Positions 40,162 through 50,001 of a stretch of DNA of 64,000 bases are shown here, piece by piece. Positions within the stretch are counted from its first letter, which is position 1; every line of letters starts with the position of its first letter. Origin of the DNA: an uncultured Opitutaceae bacterium (lineage in GTDB: Bacteria > Verrucomicrobiota > Verrucomicrobiia > Opitutales > Opitutaceae). Where the stretch lies: assembly GCA_937902925.1 (NCBI GenBank), contig CALFNN010000070.1, forward strand, positions 62,001-126,000, read 5' to 3'. The notes beneath the pieces were generated by a model that had not been told where the DNA came from, did no database searches, and worked only from the letters and a program-made list of their open reading frames with translations. Both the position numbers and the translations under genes were made by a program.

Positions 40162-42668
40162 GGGAGTTGTTCCGGGACTGCCCGCTGGGATCGCGGCCCG
40201 CTCCCGGACGAAGGCGGGGTTTCCTCGGCGAGGTTCACCGGCGAAGCGGTCCAGTGGTCGCCGGCTGGAATGAGCCGCCAGGATGTGATTTGCCCCGGCA
40301 GACCGCGGCCCAGGTCAAGGGAATGCCCGAGCCAGACCAGGCGCAGGGGAACCGGTTTCGCAGCGACCAGCTGCACCCGAAGGATCCAGCCGGAGCCGCT
40401 GGTCGCCGGTTTGATCGCCAGCAGCCGGACCCCGGCCGGCAGACGCAGCAAGGAACCCGTGCCGCCCCCTTGACCATCGTGCGGATGCGTCGGGAGCGCA
40501 TGAACGGGCTGTTCGAGGAAGGCCGCGAGGCGCCACGGATCGAGATCGCCCGCTCCGATGGAGAACTGGAACCGATGCTCGCCCAGATCGAGATACGGGT
40601 GCCACGGCTCGCGATCGGGCCGCGAGGAGGCGTTCCACGCGTAACGCGTCGAGCGCACCACGGTCGCCCGCAGTGCGCCCGCCTTCGTGTCGAAATTGTA
40701 GAGCGCATCGCTGGCGAAGAGCCACGAGCGGGCGCGGTCCGTGACCCGCACCCATCGGCCGCCCGGCACCTCGCCGCACGGCCCGCGGTGGACCGTGCCG
40801 CCCGGCACCTCGTATTCGGCGCGGTCCCCGCCGGCCATGAGCAGTTTCAGGCGGGCGCCGCGTTCGTTCCAGAGCAGGCGTGCGGTTACCCGGACGCTCC
40901 GCGCCTCGCGCTCGAGATGGAATGTGAGATCCAGCCGCGATCGTCCCGCCTCTAATTGGACCCATAACGCGGCGCGGAGCGGGCCGCGCTCGAGCAGCCG
41001 GGTGCGCCGCACCGTCCACCGCGCCCGCTGGGTGGAAATATCGTCGCCTCCACCCTCCTGGTCGTGATCGCCCCACGAACCGAAGGGATCGGCAAACGTG
41101 CCCGCCTGCAGGCCGCTTCGTCCGAAGAGCGGGCGGCCGTCGAGCGTGACGCGGACGCCGTGTCGTCCGGGGCGGGCTGTGACCGTGAATGCGCCATTGC
41201 GAATAGTGTGGTCCCCCACGGCCGTGACTGGATTGCCCACGCGCGGGGCTGCGGGCGCGCCCTCCTCCCAGGCGAGCCGGACCACTTTCCAGCCCAGTGG
41301 CGGAATTTCGACGGGCACGACGACGCGTTTGCGCCACGGCACCTCGGGCGAGAAATGATTTTCCACTGCGACCGGCTGGAACGGCAGCGCGCGCCCGCGA
41401 TGGTCGCGCACGGTGACGGGCACGTCGTCGGGGCGGTCGCGGTAAGCGGCGATCGGGCGGTAGTCCAGGGCGGCCTCGACCTCGACGCAGCCGGTGAAGG
41501 GCTCCGGTTGCGGATTCCACAACAAGACCGGCACCGCACCCGGTTGGTCGCCGGCCGGGGCCGGCACCCGGGTGTCGAGGGTCGCGGCCAGGGCATTGAG
41601 CGCGGTCAGCCGCGCACCCTGGGCGTGGTGGCTTGCGACCCCCAGCCACGCCTGCTGGTCGTCGTAGGCGCGCTCGATCGAACTGCCCGGGAGAATATCG
41701 TGAAACGTATTGAAGAGCAGCGAGGCCCACGCCTCGCCGAGGTCCGGCGCCGCGGTGCCGGTCGCGGCGGAGACGGCACTCGCGGTTCGCTCCGCTTCGA
41801 GCAGCAGGTTTTCCGTCCGGCGGTAGGCGAACTTGAAGCGCGCGGCGCTCGCGTAGCAGCCCCGTAGCGTAAAATTCAACTCGCGGTCGACCTCGGGGAG
41901 GTGGGCGGCTTCCTCGTGCAACGCGGCAAAAAAACGGTGGAGCGTGGAAAACTCGGTCCGCACGTCGCCGTGGCGTTCGCGCCATTGGAGAATTTCGTTG
42001 ATTTGGCGCCGGGTGGGCCCGCCTCCGTGATTGCCGAGCCCGAAGAAGACCGCGACGTTGCGGACGCCCCACGCCGAGGCCTGCGCGAGGTAGGCATCGA
42101 GTCGTGCCGCCACTTCGCCCCGGTTCGCCCCATACCAGCCGAGCGGAATGCGCCAGCAGAGGATGCGCCGGCCGCCCGGGCTGCGCCACCAGAAGGCCGG
42201 CCCCGGCAGCGGACACTCCCGCTCGAACGGCCGGGAAAAGGCGAACGACGTCATGCCGGCCGCGGCATAGATTTCCGGCCAGCCCCGGCTGTGACCGAAC
42301 GAGTCGGCCGCCCAAGCCGCCGTGGGCCGCACCCCGAGCGCGCGCGCGCAGTAGTCGAGCCCGACCGAAAAATGCCGGCACAGCACCTCGGTCGCGGGCA
42401 GATTGGTGTCCGGCTGGCACACCGTGCCGCCCACGACATCCCAGCGCCCGCGGGCAATCTGCTCGCGGATCCTCGCGAAGGTCGCCGGATCGTGCCGGGC
42501 GATGTGCGCATAGAGCGAGGTCTCGCCGCGCAGGTAGGTGAGCTCGGGAAACTCCTCCATGAGCGCGAGCACGGTGCGGCAGGTCGTGATGCCTTCATTG
42601 AGGCCTTCGCGCCAGTCCCACAGCCAGACCGGATCGAGATGAGAGTTGGCGAGCAGGTGCAGGTGCAT
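40158..42668 (-). CDS. GH38 alpha-mannosidase
   Basis: An 836-residue glycoside hydrolase. The N-terminal catalytic domain opens with the zinc-binding ANSHLDPVWLWDW. The nucleophile Asp is in WAADSFGHSRG, and LLFNTFHDILPGSSI carries further active-site His/Asp. Residues ~270-400 are the helical domain, and beta-sandwich domains complete the C-terminus. It should remove terminal alpha-mannose residues in retaining mode. No signal peptide is seen, so it is probably cytoplasmic, like other bacterial GH38 enzymes that finish imported oligosaccharides. The start at 42668 puts the first motif at residue 7; longer frames run through the lacI gene. A LacI-type operator lies ~100 bp upstream. Confidence 0.93.
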   Translation of the reverse strand: MHLHLLANSHLDPVWLWDWREGLNEGITTCRTVLALMEEFPELTYLRGETSLYAHIARHDPATFARIREQIARGRWDVVGGTVCQPDTNLPATEVLCRHFSVGLDYCARALGVRPTAAWAADSFGHSRGWPEIYAAAGMTSFAFSRPFERECPLPGPAFWWRSPGGRRILCWRIPLGWYGANRGEVAARLDAYLAQASAWGVRNVAVFFGLGNHGGGPTRRQINEILQWRERHGDVRTEFSTLHRFFAALHEEAAHLPEVDRELNFTLRGCYASAARFKFAYRRTENLLLEAERTASAVSAATGTAAPDLGEAWASLLFNTFHDILPGSSIERAYDDQQAWLGVASHHAQGARLTALNALAATLDTRVPAPAGDQPGAVPVLLWNPQPEPFTGCVEVEAALDYRPIAAYRDRPDDVPVTVRDHRGRALPFQPVAVENHFSPEVPWRKRVVVPVEIPPLGWKVVRLAWEEGAPAAPRVGNPVTAVGDHTIRNGAFTVTARPGRHGVRVTLDGRPLFGRSGLQAGTFADPFGSWGDHDQEGGGDDISTQRARWTVRRTRLLERGPLRAALWVQLEAGRSRLDLTFHLEREARSVRVTARLLWNERGARLKLLMAGGDRAEYEVPGGTVHRGPCGEVPGGRWVRVTDRARSWLFASDALYNFDTKAGALRATVVRSTRYAWNASSRPDREPWHPYLDLGEHRFQFSIGAGDLDPWRLAAFLEQPVHALPTHPHDGQGGGTGSLLRLPAGVRLLAIKPATSGSGWILRVQLVAAKPVPLRLVWLGHSLDLGRGLPGQITSWRLIPAGDHWTASPVNLAEETPPSSGSGPRSQRAVPEQLP

Positions 42669-42764
42669 CGGGGAGTGGGCGATGGCCCGTCGTCCGCGAC
42701 GACGACCGGCCGAATCAGTCGGGCCAAGGTCTCGCCGCACTCCCGGCGGATGTAAATGAAAAAG

Positions 42765-42776
42765 TGAAACGTTTAA
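42765..42776 (-). promoter_or_regulatory. LacI-type operator in front of GH38 gene
   Basis: On the minus strand TTAAACGTTTCA, one of four matching near-palindromes in this locus. It lies 97 bp upstream of the GH38 start, in the 137-nt gap after the lacI-type gene. Confidence 0.7.
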
Positions 42777-42805
42777 CTTAAAACGAGCCTGGCCACGCCC
42801 GGCCT

Positions 42806-43828
42806 CTAACCCGGGCGGGTGGAGACGGAACTGCGCTCGATCAACTGGACCGCCACGCGCGCCTTGCTCACGGGCAAATCCGGGTGCTCGATCCGGCGGC
42901 GGATGATTTCGGCGCCGTTGCGGCCGAGTTCCGCCTTGTCGACGCCGACGGTCGTCAGGGCCGGGACGCAGTCCCGCGCATAGGTGTCGTCGTCGTAGCC
43001 GACAAAGCTCACCTCGCCGGGCACCGCGAACCCCGCGGCGCGCACGCCTTGCACCATGAAGACGGCCATCGTGTCGTTCACGCAGACCACGGCCGTCGGG
43101 GGCGCCGCCGCCTGCAGGCGTTTCAGCAGGATCGGCAGCCCGTCCCGGTCGCGGGTGAAGTTGCGCATGACGCTGCCCTTGGTCGGCAGACCGTGGTCCT
43201 TCAGGGCGGCGAGAAAGCCCCGCGTCCGCATGTCGATGTTGTAGTCCTCGAGGTCGTAGGCGAGCATCACGATCCGCCGGTGCCCGCGTTGATGGAGGTG
43301 CTCGACGACGCGCCGGCCGGCGCTGAACCCGTCCGTCGTGATGCTGTCGATCGGCAGGTCCTCGAGATTGCTGTCGAGGAGCAGGAGCGGCGTCCCCAGG
43401 CGGCTGAGGCGTTCGATCAGCTTGAAGGGAAACGCCCCCAGCAGGATGGCCGCATCCACCCGCCGCTGGGCGAGGAGCGACATCGGACGGGCCTCGTCGC
43501 GGGAAAAATCGCTGCCGCACAACAGGAGATCGTAGCCGGCCTGGCCCAGGTGGCGCTCCAGGCTCTCCATGATTTCCGCATAGAAGACATTGCGGAACAG
43601 TTGCGCGCAGGACGGATAGAAATACAGGCCGATCGTGTTGGTGCGCCGGGTCCGGAGGTTGCGGCCGGCGAGATTGGGGACGTAGCCGAGGCGCGCCGCC
43701 GTCTTGACCACCCGTTTTTTCGTCGCCTCCGACACCTTGCCGCGGCCGTTGAGCACCAGCGAAATCGTGGCGATGGAGCAGCCGCAGGCGCGGGCGACAT
43801 CGGTGATGGTGATGCGTTTCGTTTCCAA
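42806..43828 (-). CDS. LacI family transcriptional regulator
   Basis: A 340-residue repressor/activator. The N-terminal helix-turn-helix with hinge reads TITDVARACGCSIATISLVL, then NGRGKVSEATKKRV and GYVPNLAGRNLR. Residues ~60-340 are the periplasmic-binding-protein-like sensor (TNTIGLYFYPS, VVCVNDTMAVFMVQGV, VSFVGYDDDTYA). It likely senses a sugar released by the locus. Four copies of a TTAAACGTTT(T/C)A palindrome with the central CG typical of LacI operators lie nearby, one between this gene and the divergent TonB receptor. That position also permits autoregulation. Confidence 0.93.
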   Translation of the reverse strand: METKRITITDVARACGCSIATISLVLNGRGKVSEATKKRVVKTAARLGYVPNLAGRNLRTRRTNTIGLYFYPSCAQLFRNVFYAEIMESLERHLGQAGYDLLLCGSDFSRDEARPMSLLAQRRVDAAILLGAFPFKLIERLSRLGTPLLLLDSNLEDLPIDSITTDGFSAGRRVVEHLHQRGHRRIVMLAYDLEDYNIDMRTRGFLAALKDHGLPTKGSVMRNFTRDRDGLPILLKRLQAAAPPTAVVCVNDTMAVFMVQGVRAAGFAVPGEVSFVGYDDDTYARDCVPALTTVGVDKAELGRNGAEIIRRRIEHPDLPVSKARVAVQLIERSSVSTRPG

Positions 43829-43926
43829 GGTCCGTCGCTTGTAGCGAAACGCGGCGGCGCCGCAAGCGAGACGCGCGGGGCGCGGAATGTGTTGACATCC
43901 CGGCGCAGGTTACAATTGGGTTTCAG

Positions 43927-43938
43927 TTAAACGTTTTA
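43927..43938. promoter_or_regulatory. LacI-type operator between regulator and TonB receptor genes
   Basis: TTAAACGTTTTA within AGTTAAACGTTTTAGTTGA, 67 bp before the receptor ATG and 98 bp before the divergent lacI start. A -35-like TTGACA lies upstream at 43892, so a bound repressor would block polymerase leaving that promoter. Confidence 0.75.
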
Positions 43939-44004
43939 GTTGACCCCGCGCGCCGCCACCCCAATGCCTCGCGCCTCTCCGAGCAATCCAACCCTCCCAG
44001 TCCC

Positions 44005-46812
44005 ATGAATCCGACGTTCCCCCGCCTCTGCGCGATCGCCCTCGCCGTGATCGCTCGCCCGCTGGCCGCCCAAACCGCCGTCCCGGCGCCGCCCACGCCG
44101 CCGGAGACCATCGAGCTTTCGCCGTTTGTGATCCAGGGCGAGTCGGACACCGGCTACGCGCCGACCGAGACGCTCTCGGGCACCCGCCTGCGGACGCAGA
44201 CGCGCGATGTCGCCTCGGCCCTGACGATCGTCACGCCGGAATTCCTGCACGACGTGGGGGCGTTCAATTTCAACGATGTCCTCGACTATCTCCCGAGCAC
44301 GTCGACGTTCCAGAACAACGAGGGCGACCAGTTCAACAACGGTGCCCGCACGGGCACGCCGTTCACGGTGCGCGGGTATCGTTCCGATTCGCTGTCCACG
44401 GATTTTTTCTCCGCCCTGACGCCGGTCGATTCCTACAACACGTCGCGTTTCACGTTCAGTCGCGGGCCGAACTCGATCCTCTTCGGGGTCGGCAATCCCG
44501 GCGGCATGCTCGACGTGACCACAAACAAGCCGAACTTGGGCAGGGACGCCGCGAAAATCGAATTGCGCGCCGACAGTTTCGACAGCTTCCGCTCCGCGCT
44601 GGATGCCGATGTCACCCTGATCCCGCAGAAACTGGGCCTCCGCTTCGACGCGGTGCATGACGACCGGGGCAGCAACCTGAAACCGTCGGAAAACCGCCGC
44701 GATTCGGCCTACCTCGCCGCGCGCTGGCGGCCGGATCGCTTCACGACGATCGACGTCAACGGTGAAGCCTCGCAGTTTCGCCAGCAGATTCCCCGCTCGG
44801 TCGTGGCGTTCGACTGGTATAATACATGGGTTGCGGCGGGTTCGCCGCTTGTCGCCAAGGCCGCCACGACCACGCCCATCAACGGCGTCGAATTCCAAGT
44901 GACAAACGGCTATCCGGTTTACATCCCGGGCGTCGGCGCGTTCGATTGGTCGCGTTCGGGTCTCGGGGCGCGCCCGCTAGTTAATGGCGCGCGTGATGCG
45001 CAGGTGAGCTTCGGCGTGAGTTCGCCCGTCAGGCCGATCAGCTTCGATACCTACGCTGCCGGTGACGGCGATCACGTTCATCTCAACAACCAGAACGTTT
45101 CTGTCGTCGTGCAACGGCGGCTCGCCGAAGGCCTCAACCTGGAAATCGGCGGTAAGTTCGAGAACTCACTCCGCGAAAACTGGGAGAGTCAGGGCACGGG
45201 CGCCGACAACGCCGTCAAAGTTGATGTCAACAGCCAACTCCCGAACGGGCAGCCCAACCCAAACGTCGGCCTGCCCTACGTCGAGCAGACCGCCAATTAC
45301 ACGAAACTCGCCAACACCGAGGAGCAGGTGCGCGCGACGCTGTCCTACGAAAAAGATTTTTCCTCGATGAAGGTGTTTAACCGTGGCCTCGGCAAGTTCA
45401 CGCTCGCCGGCCTCTACAACAACGACGCCCTCCACAACTATAACGACAACTTCCGGCAGGTGAACGAAACGCCGCTCACGATCGCCGGCACCGATCTCAG
45501 CAATGCGCGCAACCTGATCCGCCGCCGTTCGTATCTCACGGGCAGCAACCACTACTTCACGTCGGACTTCGCCCTCTTCGACCAGAATGGCATCCGCGCC
45601 GGCTGGGAGCCGGTCAACACGCCGCGCAATAATTTTACCCGCACCAAGTCGTATGCGCTCGCGGGCCAGGCCATTCTGCTCGATCACCTCCTGGCGATCA
45701 CCGGCGGCCTGCGGCGCGACGAGGCGCTCGTCGGCCAGTATAACTTCACGAAGGACGCGCGCGGGCTCTTCACTGCCGGCGGTTCGCACGGCGGCACGCC
45801 CGCCCCCGATATCAATTCGGTGGGCCGGCCCTATCTCATTGGCGCCGTCCTCAACGCCATGCCGAACGTCAGCCTCTTCGCCAACCGTTCGACCGATTTC
45901 CAGCCCGTCAACCAGTCGTTCCGCCTGATCACGGGTGAACCGCTGCCGGCGGTGCGCGGCCGCGGCTTCGACGGCGGCGCGAAGTTCTTCTTATTTGGCG
46001 ACAAGATTTCTGGTTCGCTCGATTACTTCGAGACCCAGCAGACGAACGTCCGCGATTCCACCGTCAACAGCGCCCACATGGTCAGCTGGATCACCGCCAT
46101 CTGGGACGCCGTCGACGCGACCCAAGTGCCCGACACCGGGTGGACCGACACGAAACAATCGAAGACGCACGGCATCGAATTCCAGCTTGTCGCCAACCCG
46201 ACCAAGAACCTCCGCCTGCTGGCCAATGTCAGCCGGGACGTCAATGTCCTCCAGGCGCACGGCGCGACGACCTACGCCTATCTCGCCGCCAACATTCCGA
46301 CGTGGCTGACCCACGCCTCGACTCCGGTTTCAAGCCCGGACGGCGCGACCGTCGGCGCGCTCGTCGCGAAACTGCAGCAAGAGCAAAGCGATCAACAGCA
46401 GGTCGTCGGCATCGAGCAGACCCGCGTCTTCGAGTGGCAGGCGAATGTCGTCGGGCGCTACCAACTCGACGACGTCTTGCCCGTGAAAGGTTTCGCGGCG
46501 GGCGCCGCGTTCCGCTGGCGCAACGCCCCCACGATCGGTTTCGCCCGCACCGGCACGCTCCTCGATCCAACGCGGCCGTTCGCCGGCCGGGCGTTTACCA
46601 ATCTCGACGCCTGGGTCGAATATGGCCGCACTTTTACGGTGCGGGAAAGAAAAGTGCGCTGGTCGGTGGAAGTGCGGGTGCAAAACCTCCTCGACGACCG
46701 CGGCCTCCAGCCGTGGACGGCGAGCGACGACGGCAGTGGGCACCCGTTTATCGAGACGCGGCGGACGCCGGGCGAGCGCCAGTTTAGTCTGAGTTCGACC
46801 TTTGCGCTCTAA
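44005..46812 (+). CDS. TonB-dependent receptor
   Basis: A 935-residue outer-membrane transporter. A signal peptide is followed by IELSPFVIQGESDTGYAPTE, an N-terminal run typical of Opitutaceae receptors. The plug domain spans ~60-180 (DVASALTIVTPEFLHD, then FTVRGYRSD, then RGPNSILFGVGNPGG). The rest is a 22-strand barrel ending in FSLSSTFAL with a terminal aromatic/aliphatic strand. No SusD partner is found nearby, as is usual in this phylum. With an alpha-mannosidase and a LacI operator beside it, import of a mannose-containing oligosaccharide is the likely role. Confidence 0.92.
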   Translation: MNPTFPRLCAIALAVIARPLAAQTAVPAPPTPPETIELSPFVIQGESDTGYAPTETLSGTRLRTQTRDVASALTIVTPEFLHDVGAFNFNDVLDYLPSTSTFQNNEGDQFNNGARTGTPFTVRGYRSDSLSTDFFSALTPVDSYNTSRFTFSRGPNSILFGVGNPGGMLDVTTNKPNLGRDAAKIELRADSFDSFRSALDADVTLIPQKLGLRFDAVHDDRGSNLKPSENRRDSAYLAARWRPDRFTTIDVNGEASQFRQQIPRSVVAFDWYNTWVAAGSPLVAKAATTTPINGVEFQVTNGYPVYIPGVGAFDWSRSGLGARPLVNGARDAQVSFGVSSPVRPISFDTYAAGDGDHVHLNNQNVSVVVQRRLAEGLNLEIGGKFENSLRENWESQGTGADNAVKVDVNSQLPNGQPNPNVGLPYVEQTANYTKLANTEEQVRATLSYEKDFSSMKVFNRGLGKFTLAGLYNNDALHNYNDNFRQVNETPLTIAGTDLSNARNLIRRRSYLTGSNHYFTSDFALFDQNGIRAGWEPVNTPRNNFTRTKSYALAGQAILLDHLLAITGGLRRDEALVGQYNFTKDARGLFTAGGSHGGTPAPDINSVGRPYLIGAVLNAMPNVSLFANRSTDFQPVNQSFRLITGEPLPAVRGRGFDGGAKFFLFGDKISGSLDYFETQQTNVRDSTVNSAHMVSWITAIWDAVDATQVPDTGWTDTKQSKTHGIEFQLVANPTKNLRLLANVSRDVNVLQAHGATTYAYLAANIPTWLTHASTPVSSPDGATVGALVAKLQQEQSDQQQVVGIEQTRVFEWQANVVGRYQLDDVLPVKGFAAGAAFRWRNAPTIGFARTGTLLDPTRPFAGRAFTNLDAWVEYGRTFTVRERKVRWSVEVRVQNLLDDRGLQPWTASDDGSGHPFIETRRTPGERQFSLSSTFAL

Positions 46813-46893
46813 CCCACGACGCCGCGGCAGGCCGCGCTCCGGGCCCGCCGGCGAGTCTGGCGCTCGGGGCCGGTTTTTGCCTCTTTTCACCCT

Positions 46894-48870
46894 ATGAACA
46901 GCCTCGGTGTCACGGACACCGCCATCATCGTTGGTTACTTCGTCATCACTCTCGTGGTCGGCGTCGTGATGACGCGGCGGGCGAGCCGGGGACTGCAGGA
47001 ATATTTTTTGGCCGGCCGGTCGCTGCCGTGGTATCTGCTCGGAATCGCCGGGATGGCGAACTGGTTCGACCTGGCCGGCACGATGATCATCACCTCGTTC
47101 CTCTACCTGCTCGGACCGCGCGGGCTCTTCATCGAGTTTCGCGGCGGAGCGGTGCTCGTGCTGGCGTTCCTCATTGCCTACACCGGCAAATGGCACCGCC
47201 GGTCCGGCTGCATGACGAGCGCCGAGTGGGTGACCTACCGTTTCGGCAGCGATCGCGCGGCGGCGTGGATGCGCCTGCTCACCGCGCTCATGTCGGTCAT
47301 CACCACGGTTGCCCTGCTCGCCTACCTCGTCCGCGGCACGAGTCTTTTCGTCGGCCTCTTTGTCCCTTATCCGCCGGTCCTGGTGACCGCCGTCCTCCTC
47401 GGCATCTCCGCGATCTACACGATGCTCTCGGGGTTCTACGGCGTGGTGCTGACGGACCTGGTGCAGGGTTTGATCATTCTCGTCGCGTGCGGGGTCGTGT
47501 CGTTCATGGCGTTTCAGGCCGCGCCGGACGCGGCCGCGCTCACGACGCTCGCGGCGAACGTGACCGGCAACACGCAGTGGGGCGACAGCCTGCCGCAATG
47601 GCACACGACGATGCCCCGCGGCTACGAGATGTATGAGTCGCTCGTCATGGTCGCCGGCTTCTACCTTCTGCGCAACGTCCTGTGGGGCCTGGGCACCGGC
47701 GGCGAGAACCGCTATTTCGGCGCCCGCAGCGACCGCGATTGCGGTCTCCAGTCGCTGCTGCAGGGCGTGACGATCACCTTCCGCTGGCCGATGATGATCG
47801 GGTTCGCGGTGCTCGGGCTCCTCCTCGTCCATCGGTTCTTCCCGGAGGCGGGCGCGGTCGAGCGCTCGGCGGCGATCATCCACCAGCACTTTCCCGACCT
47901 GCAGGCCGCCAACTGGCACGACCGCACGAGCGACCTCGTCAATCACCCGCAGGCCTATCCGGTCGCGGTCGTCAGCGAACTCGAGCAGACGCTCGGCCCG
48001 GCATGGCGGCAGAAGCTCCCGCTCGTCGGCATCAATGGCACCGTGAACCCGGAGCAGATCCTGCCCGCGGTGATGCTTAATAGTCTGCCGGTCGGCGTCC
48101 GCGGTTTCCTCCTTGTGGCCATGCTGGCCGCCATGATGTCGACCCTCACTGGGACTGTGAACCAGACGACGTCGCTCATGGTGTGCGACGTCTATCAAAA
48201 CCGCCTGCGCCCTGCGGCCGGCAACCGCGAGCTCATCGCGTCGTCCTACGTCTCGACGCTGTTGCTCGTCGGCGCGGGTTTTTGGATGGGCATCTCCGCC
48301 GGCACCATCAACGAACTCTGGGGCTGGATCATCATGGGCTTGGGCGGCGGCTCGCTGGCCCCCTACATCCTGCGGCTTTACTGGTGGCGGTGCAACGCCT
48401 GGGGGGTCGTCGGCGGCACGATCGTCGGCGGAGTCGGTGCGGTGGTCCAGCGCGTCGCCGCCCCGGAAATGATCGAGTGGAAGCAATTCGTCCTGATGAG
48501 CGCCCTGTCGTTCGCCGGCACCATCGGCTGTTCGCTGATGACGGCGCCGACGGACCCGGGCACGCTGAAGAAATTCTACCGCTCCACGCGGCCCTTCGGC
48601 TGGTGGCGTCCGCTTTCGAGCGAACTGACCACGGCCGAGCGCGCCGCGTGGTCGGCGGAGCACCGCAACGACATCCTGGCCCTGCCGTTCCTGCTCGTCG
48701 CGCAAGTCACGGCCTTTCTCCTCCCGATGCAGCTCGTCATCCACGCCTACCATTCGGCCGCGGCGACCCTGCCGGTGTTTCTGGCCGCGGCGGCGGGCGT
48801 CTACTGGTTTTGGTGGCGCGCCCTCCCGCCGGCGAGCGATCCCGGCACGGCGACGGCCCGCGACTCGTGA
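46894..48870 (+). CDS. Sodium/solute symporter (SSS family)
   Basis: A 658-residue inner-membrane transporter with about 13-14 helices. The SSS fold is seen in the early helices (TAIIVGYFVITLVVGVVMTR, then GRSLPWYLLGIAGMANWFDL) and in GVVLTDLVQGLIIL. The sodium-site region is LLVAMLAAMMSTLTGTVNQ, where family members have the conserved Ser/Thr ligands. It lies 81 nt after the TonB receptor on the same strand and so probably carries the periplasmic product of that receptor into the cytoplasm, where the GH38 enzyme acts. The sugar is unproven. Confidence 0.9.
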   Translation: MNSLGVTDTAIIVGYFVITLVVGVVMTRRASRGLQEYFLAGRSLPWYLLGIAGMANWFDLAGTMIITSFLYLLGPRGLFIEFRGGAVLVLAFLIAYTGKWHRRSGCMTSAEWVTYRFGSDRAAAWMRLLTALMSVITTVALLAYLVRGTSLFVGLFVPYPPVLVTAVLLGISAIYTMLSGFYGVVLTDLVQGLIILVACGVVSFMAFQAAPDAAALTTLAANVTGNTQWGDSLPQWHTTMPRGYEMYESLVMVAGFYLLRNVLWGLGTGGENRYFGARSDRDCGLQSLLQGVTITFRWPMMIGFAVLGLLLVHRFFPEAGAVERSAAIIHQHFPDLQAANWHDRTSDLVNHPQAYPVAVVSELEQTLGPAWRQKLPLVGINGTVNPEQILPAVMLNSLPVGVRGFLLVAMLAAMMSTLTGTVNQTTSLMVCDVYQNRLRPAAGNRELIASSYVSTLLLVGAGFWMGISAGTINELWGWIIMGLGGGSLAPYILRLYWWRCNAWGVVGGTIVGGVGAVVQRVAAPEMIEWKQFVLMSALSFAGTIGCSLMTAPTDPGTLKKFYRSTRPFGWWRPLSSELTTAERAAWSAEHRNDILALPFLLVAQVTAFLLPMQLVIHAYHSAAATLPVFLAAAAGVYWFWWRALPPASDPGTATARDS

Positions 48871-48877
48871 CGGGCGT

Positions 48878-49717
48878 TTAGTCCCGCTCGGACTTGAACT
48901 CGAATGTCGGTTCGCCGCCCGGCGGAATCGTGACAAGCGTCCAGCCCTGGGGGGCGATTCCGAGCGGCAGACCGAACGACACCGGCGGAGTCGTGACCAA
49001 GGGGATGCCGGCGTAGTGGTTCACCAGTTGATAGTGCAGGTGTCCGGTCAGGACCGCGGCCACGCCGCCGCGCTTCAGCAGCGCCAGCAACCGCGCGCGC
49101 GGCGCTGGCTCGATATTCCAATAATCGCCTCCCGGCTCGTCGGCGGATTTCACGAACGGCGGCATGTGCATGAAGACGAGCGCCGGGGTTCCTCCGGGTG
49201 CCGCGAGCTGCTGCTCGAGCAGGGTCCACATTTTCTCCTCTTCCGGCAAACCGCTTCCGAACAACTGGGAGTCGATCGCGAGGAGCCGCACGCCGCGCAC
49301 CGGCTGCACGTAGAAATCCCGGCCCATGGTCTGGACGTAGCGGGCGAGCCGCGCCGGGGCCGGTCCGGCCTGCTTGTCCGGAATGCGTTTCGGACCGATG
49401 TCGTGGTTCCCCGGCACCCAGTAGACGGGGGCGTGAAACCCGCGCACCTGGGCCTTGAAGTCGTCGAATTCCTCGGGCTTGCCGTTCTGCGTGAGATCGC
49501 CCGCCACCACGACGACGTCGACCCCCGCGGCATTCACGGCCGCGATGACGCGGTCGAATCGACCGCGATACATCGGCTGATCGTCCTTGGTCCCGCGGGT
49601 CGTGTGCGTGTCGGACACGAGGGCCAGACGGAGCGGGGGCGCCGGTTCGGCCGCGGTCCCGGCGGCCGGCACGGTCAGGCCGCAGACGGAAATCAGGAGC
49701 AGGGAAAGGCGGGTCAT
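48878..49717 (-). CDS. Exported calcineurin-like metallophosphoesterase
   Basis: A 279-residue exported phosphoesterase with a signal peptide (LLLISVCGLTVPAAGTAA). All five metal-binding motifs are intact: LVSDTHTT (D-x-H), VVAGDLTQNG, PGNHDIG, FMHMPP and TGHLHYQ. It should hydrolyse phosphomono- or diesters with a two-metal centre. It is convergent with the symporter gene (7-nt gap). A LacI-type operator lies ~120 bp upstream, so it belongs to the same regulon as the acid phosphatase. It could split mannosyl-phosphate diester links before the acid phosphatase removes the phosphate. Confidence 0.9.
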   Translation of the reverse strand: MTRLSLLLISVCGLTVPAAGTAAEPAPPLRLALVSDTHTTRGTKDDQPMYRGRFDRVIAAVNAAGVDVVVVAGDLTQNGKPEEFDDFKAQVRGFHAPVYWVPGNHDIGPKRIPDKQAGPAPARLARYVQTMGRDFYVQPVRGVRLLAIDSQLFGSGLPEEEKMWTLLEQQLAAPGGTPALVFMHMPPFVKSADEPGGDYWNIEPAPRARLLALLKRGGVAAVLTGHLHYQLVNHYAGIPLVTTPPVSFGLPLGIAPQGWTLVTIPPGGEPTFEFKSERD

Positions 49718-49837
49718 GGCGTGAGAGGGGTGGCGGATCGGCGGTGGAAACGGGCGTGGTCGGTTTGGCCCCGCGGGAAGGCAGCGACGAGGGTCGGTCG
49801 GGGATCAGACGCCGGCGCCTTTCCGGGCGCAAGAAAA

Positions 49838-49849
49838 TTAAACGTTTTA
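49838..49849. promoter_or_regulatory. LacI-type operator upstream of metallophosphoesterase gene
   Basis: TTAAACGTTTTA within AATTAAACGTTTTAGTTAC, 121 bp upstream of the phosphoesterase start in the 392-nt divergent region. Confidence 0.75.
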
Positions 49850-49898
49850 GTTACAAGTGCGTGACAAATGGCCGCGGCGGACTCTGCCCGGGACGATG

Positions 49899-49985
49899 GC
49901 CGGTTGTAACCGGCGCCCGGCGCGTATTTTTCACTCTCAAGCGGAGCGCATGCCACGAACCGGCTAGGGATTTTCCTCGCCGGTT
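49899..49985. other. Repeated AACCGGC/GCCGGTT heptamers in divergent control region
   Basis: Between the two LacI-type operators of this gap lie two inverted repeats made of the same heptamer: GCCGGTT-GT-AACCGGC (49899-49914) and AACCGGC-N14-GCCGGTT (49958-49985). The rest of the 392-nt gap shows no coding potential. They may bind a second regulator or form hairpins in the leader. Confidence 0.45.
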
Positions 49986-50001
49986 TATTAGGGTGATAAA
50001 G

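Noticed and set aside
43892-43916. Sigma-70 promoter TTGACA / TACAAT upstream of the TonB receptor
   Set aside because: The spacing between the two boxes is only 13 nt, too short for a normal promoter, so only the -35-like box is mentioned with the operator.
46330-48936. 868-residue minus-strand frame
   Set aside because: Antisense to the end of the TonB receptor and the symporter; composition is typical of a shadow frame.
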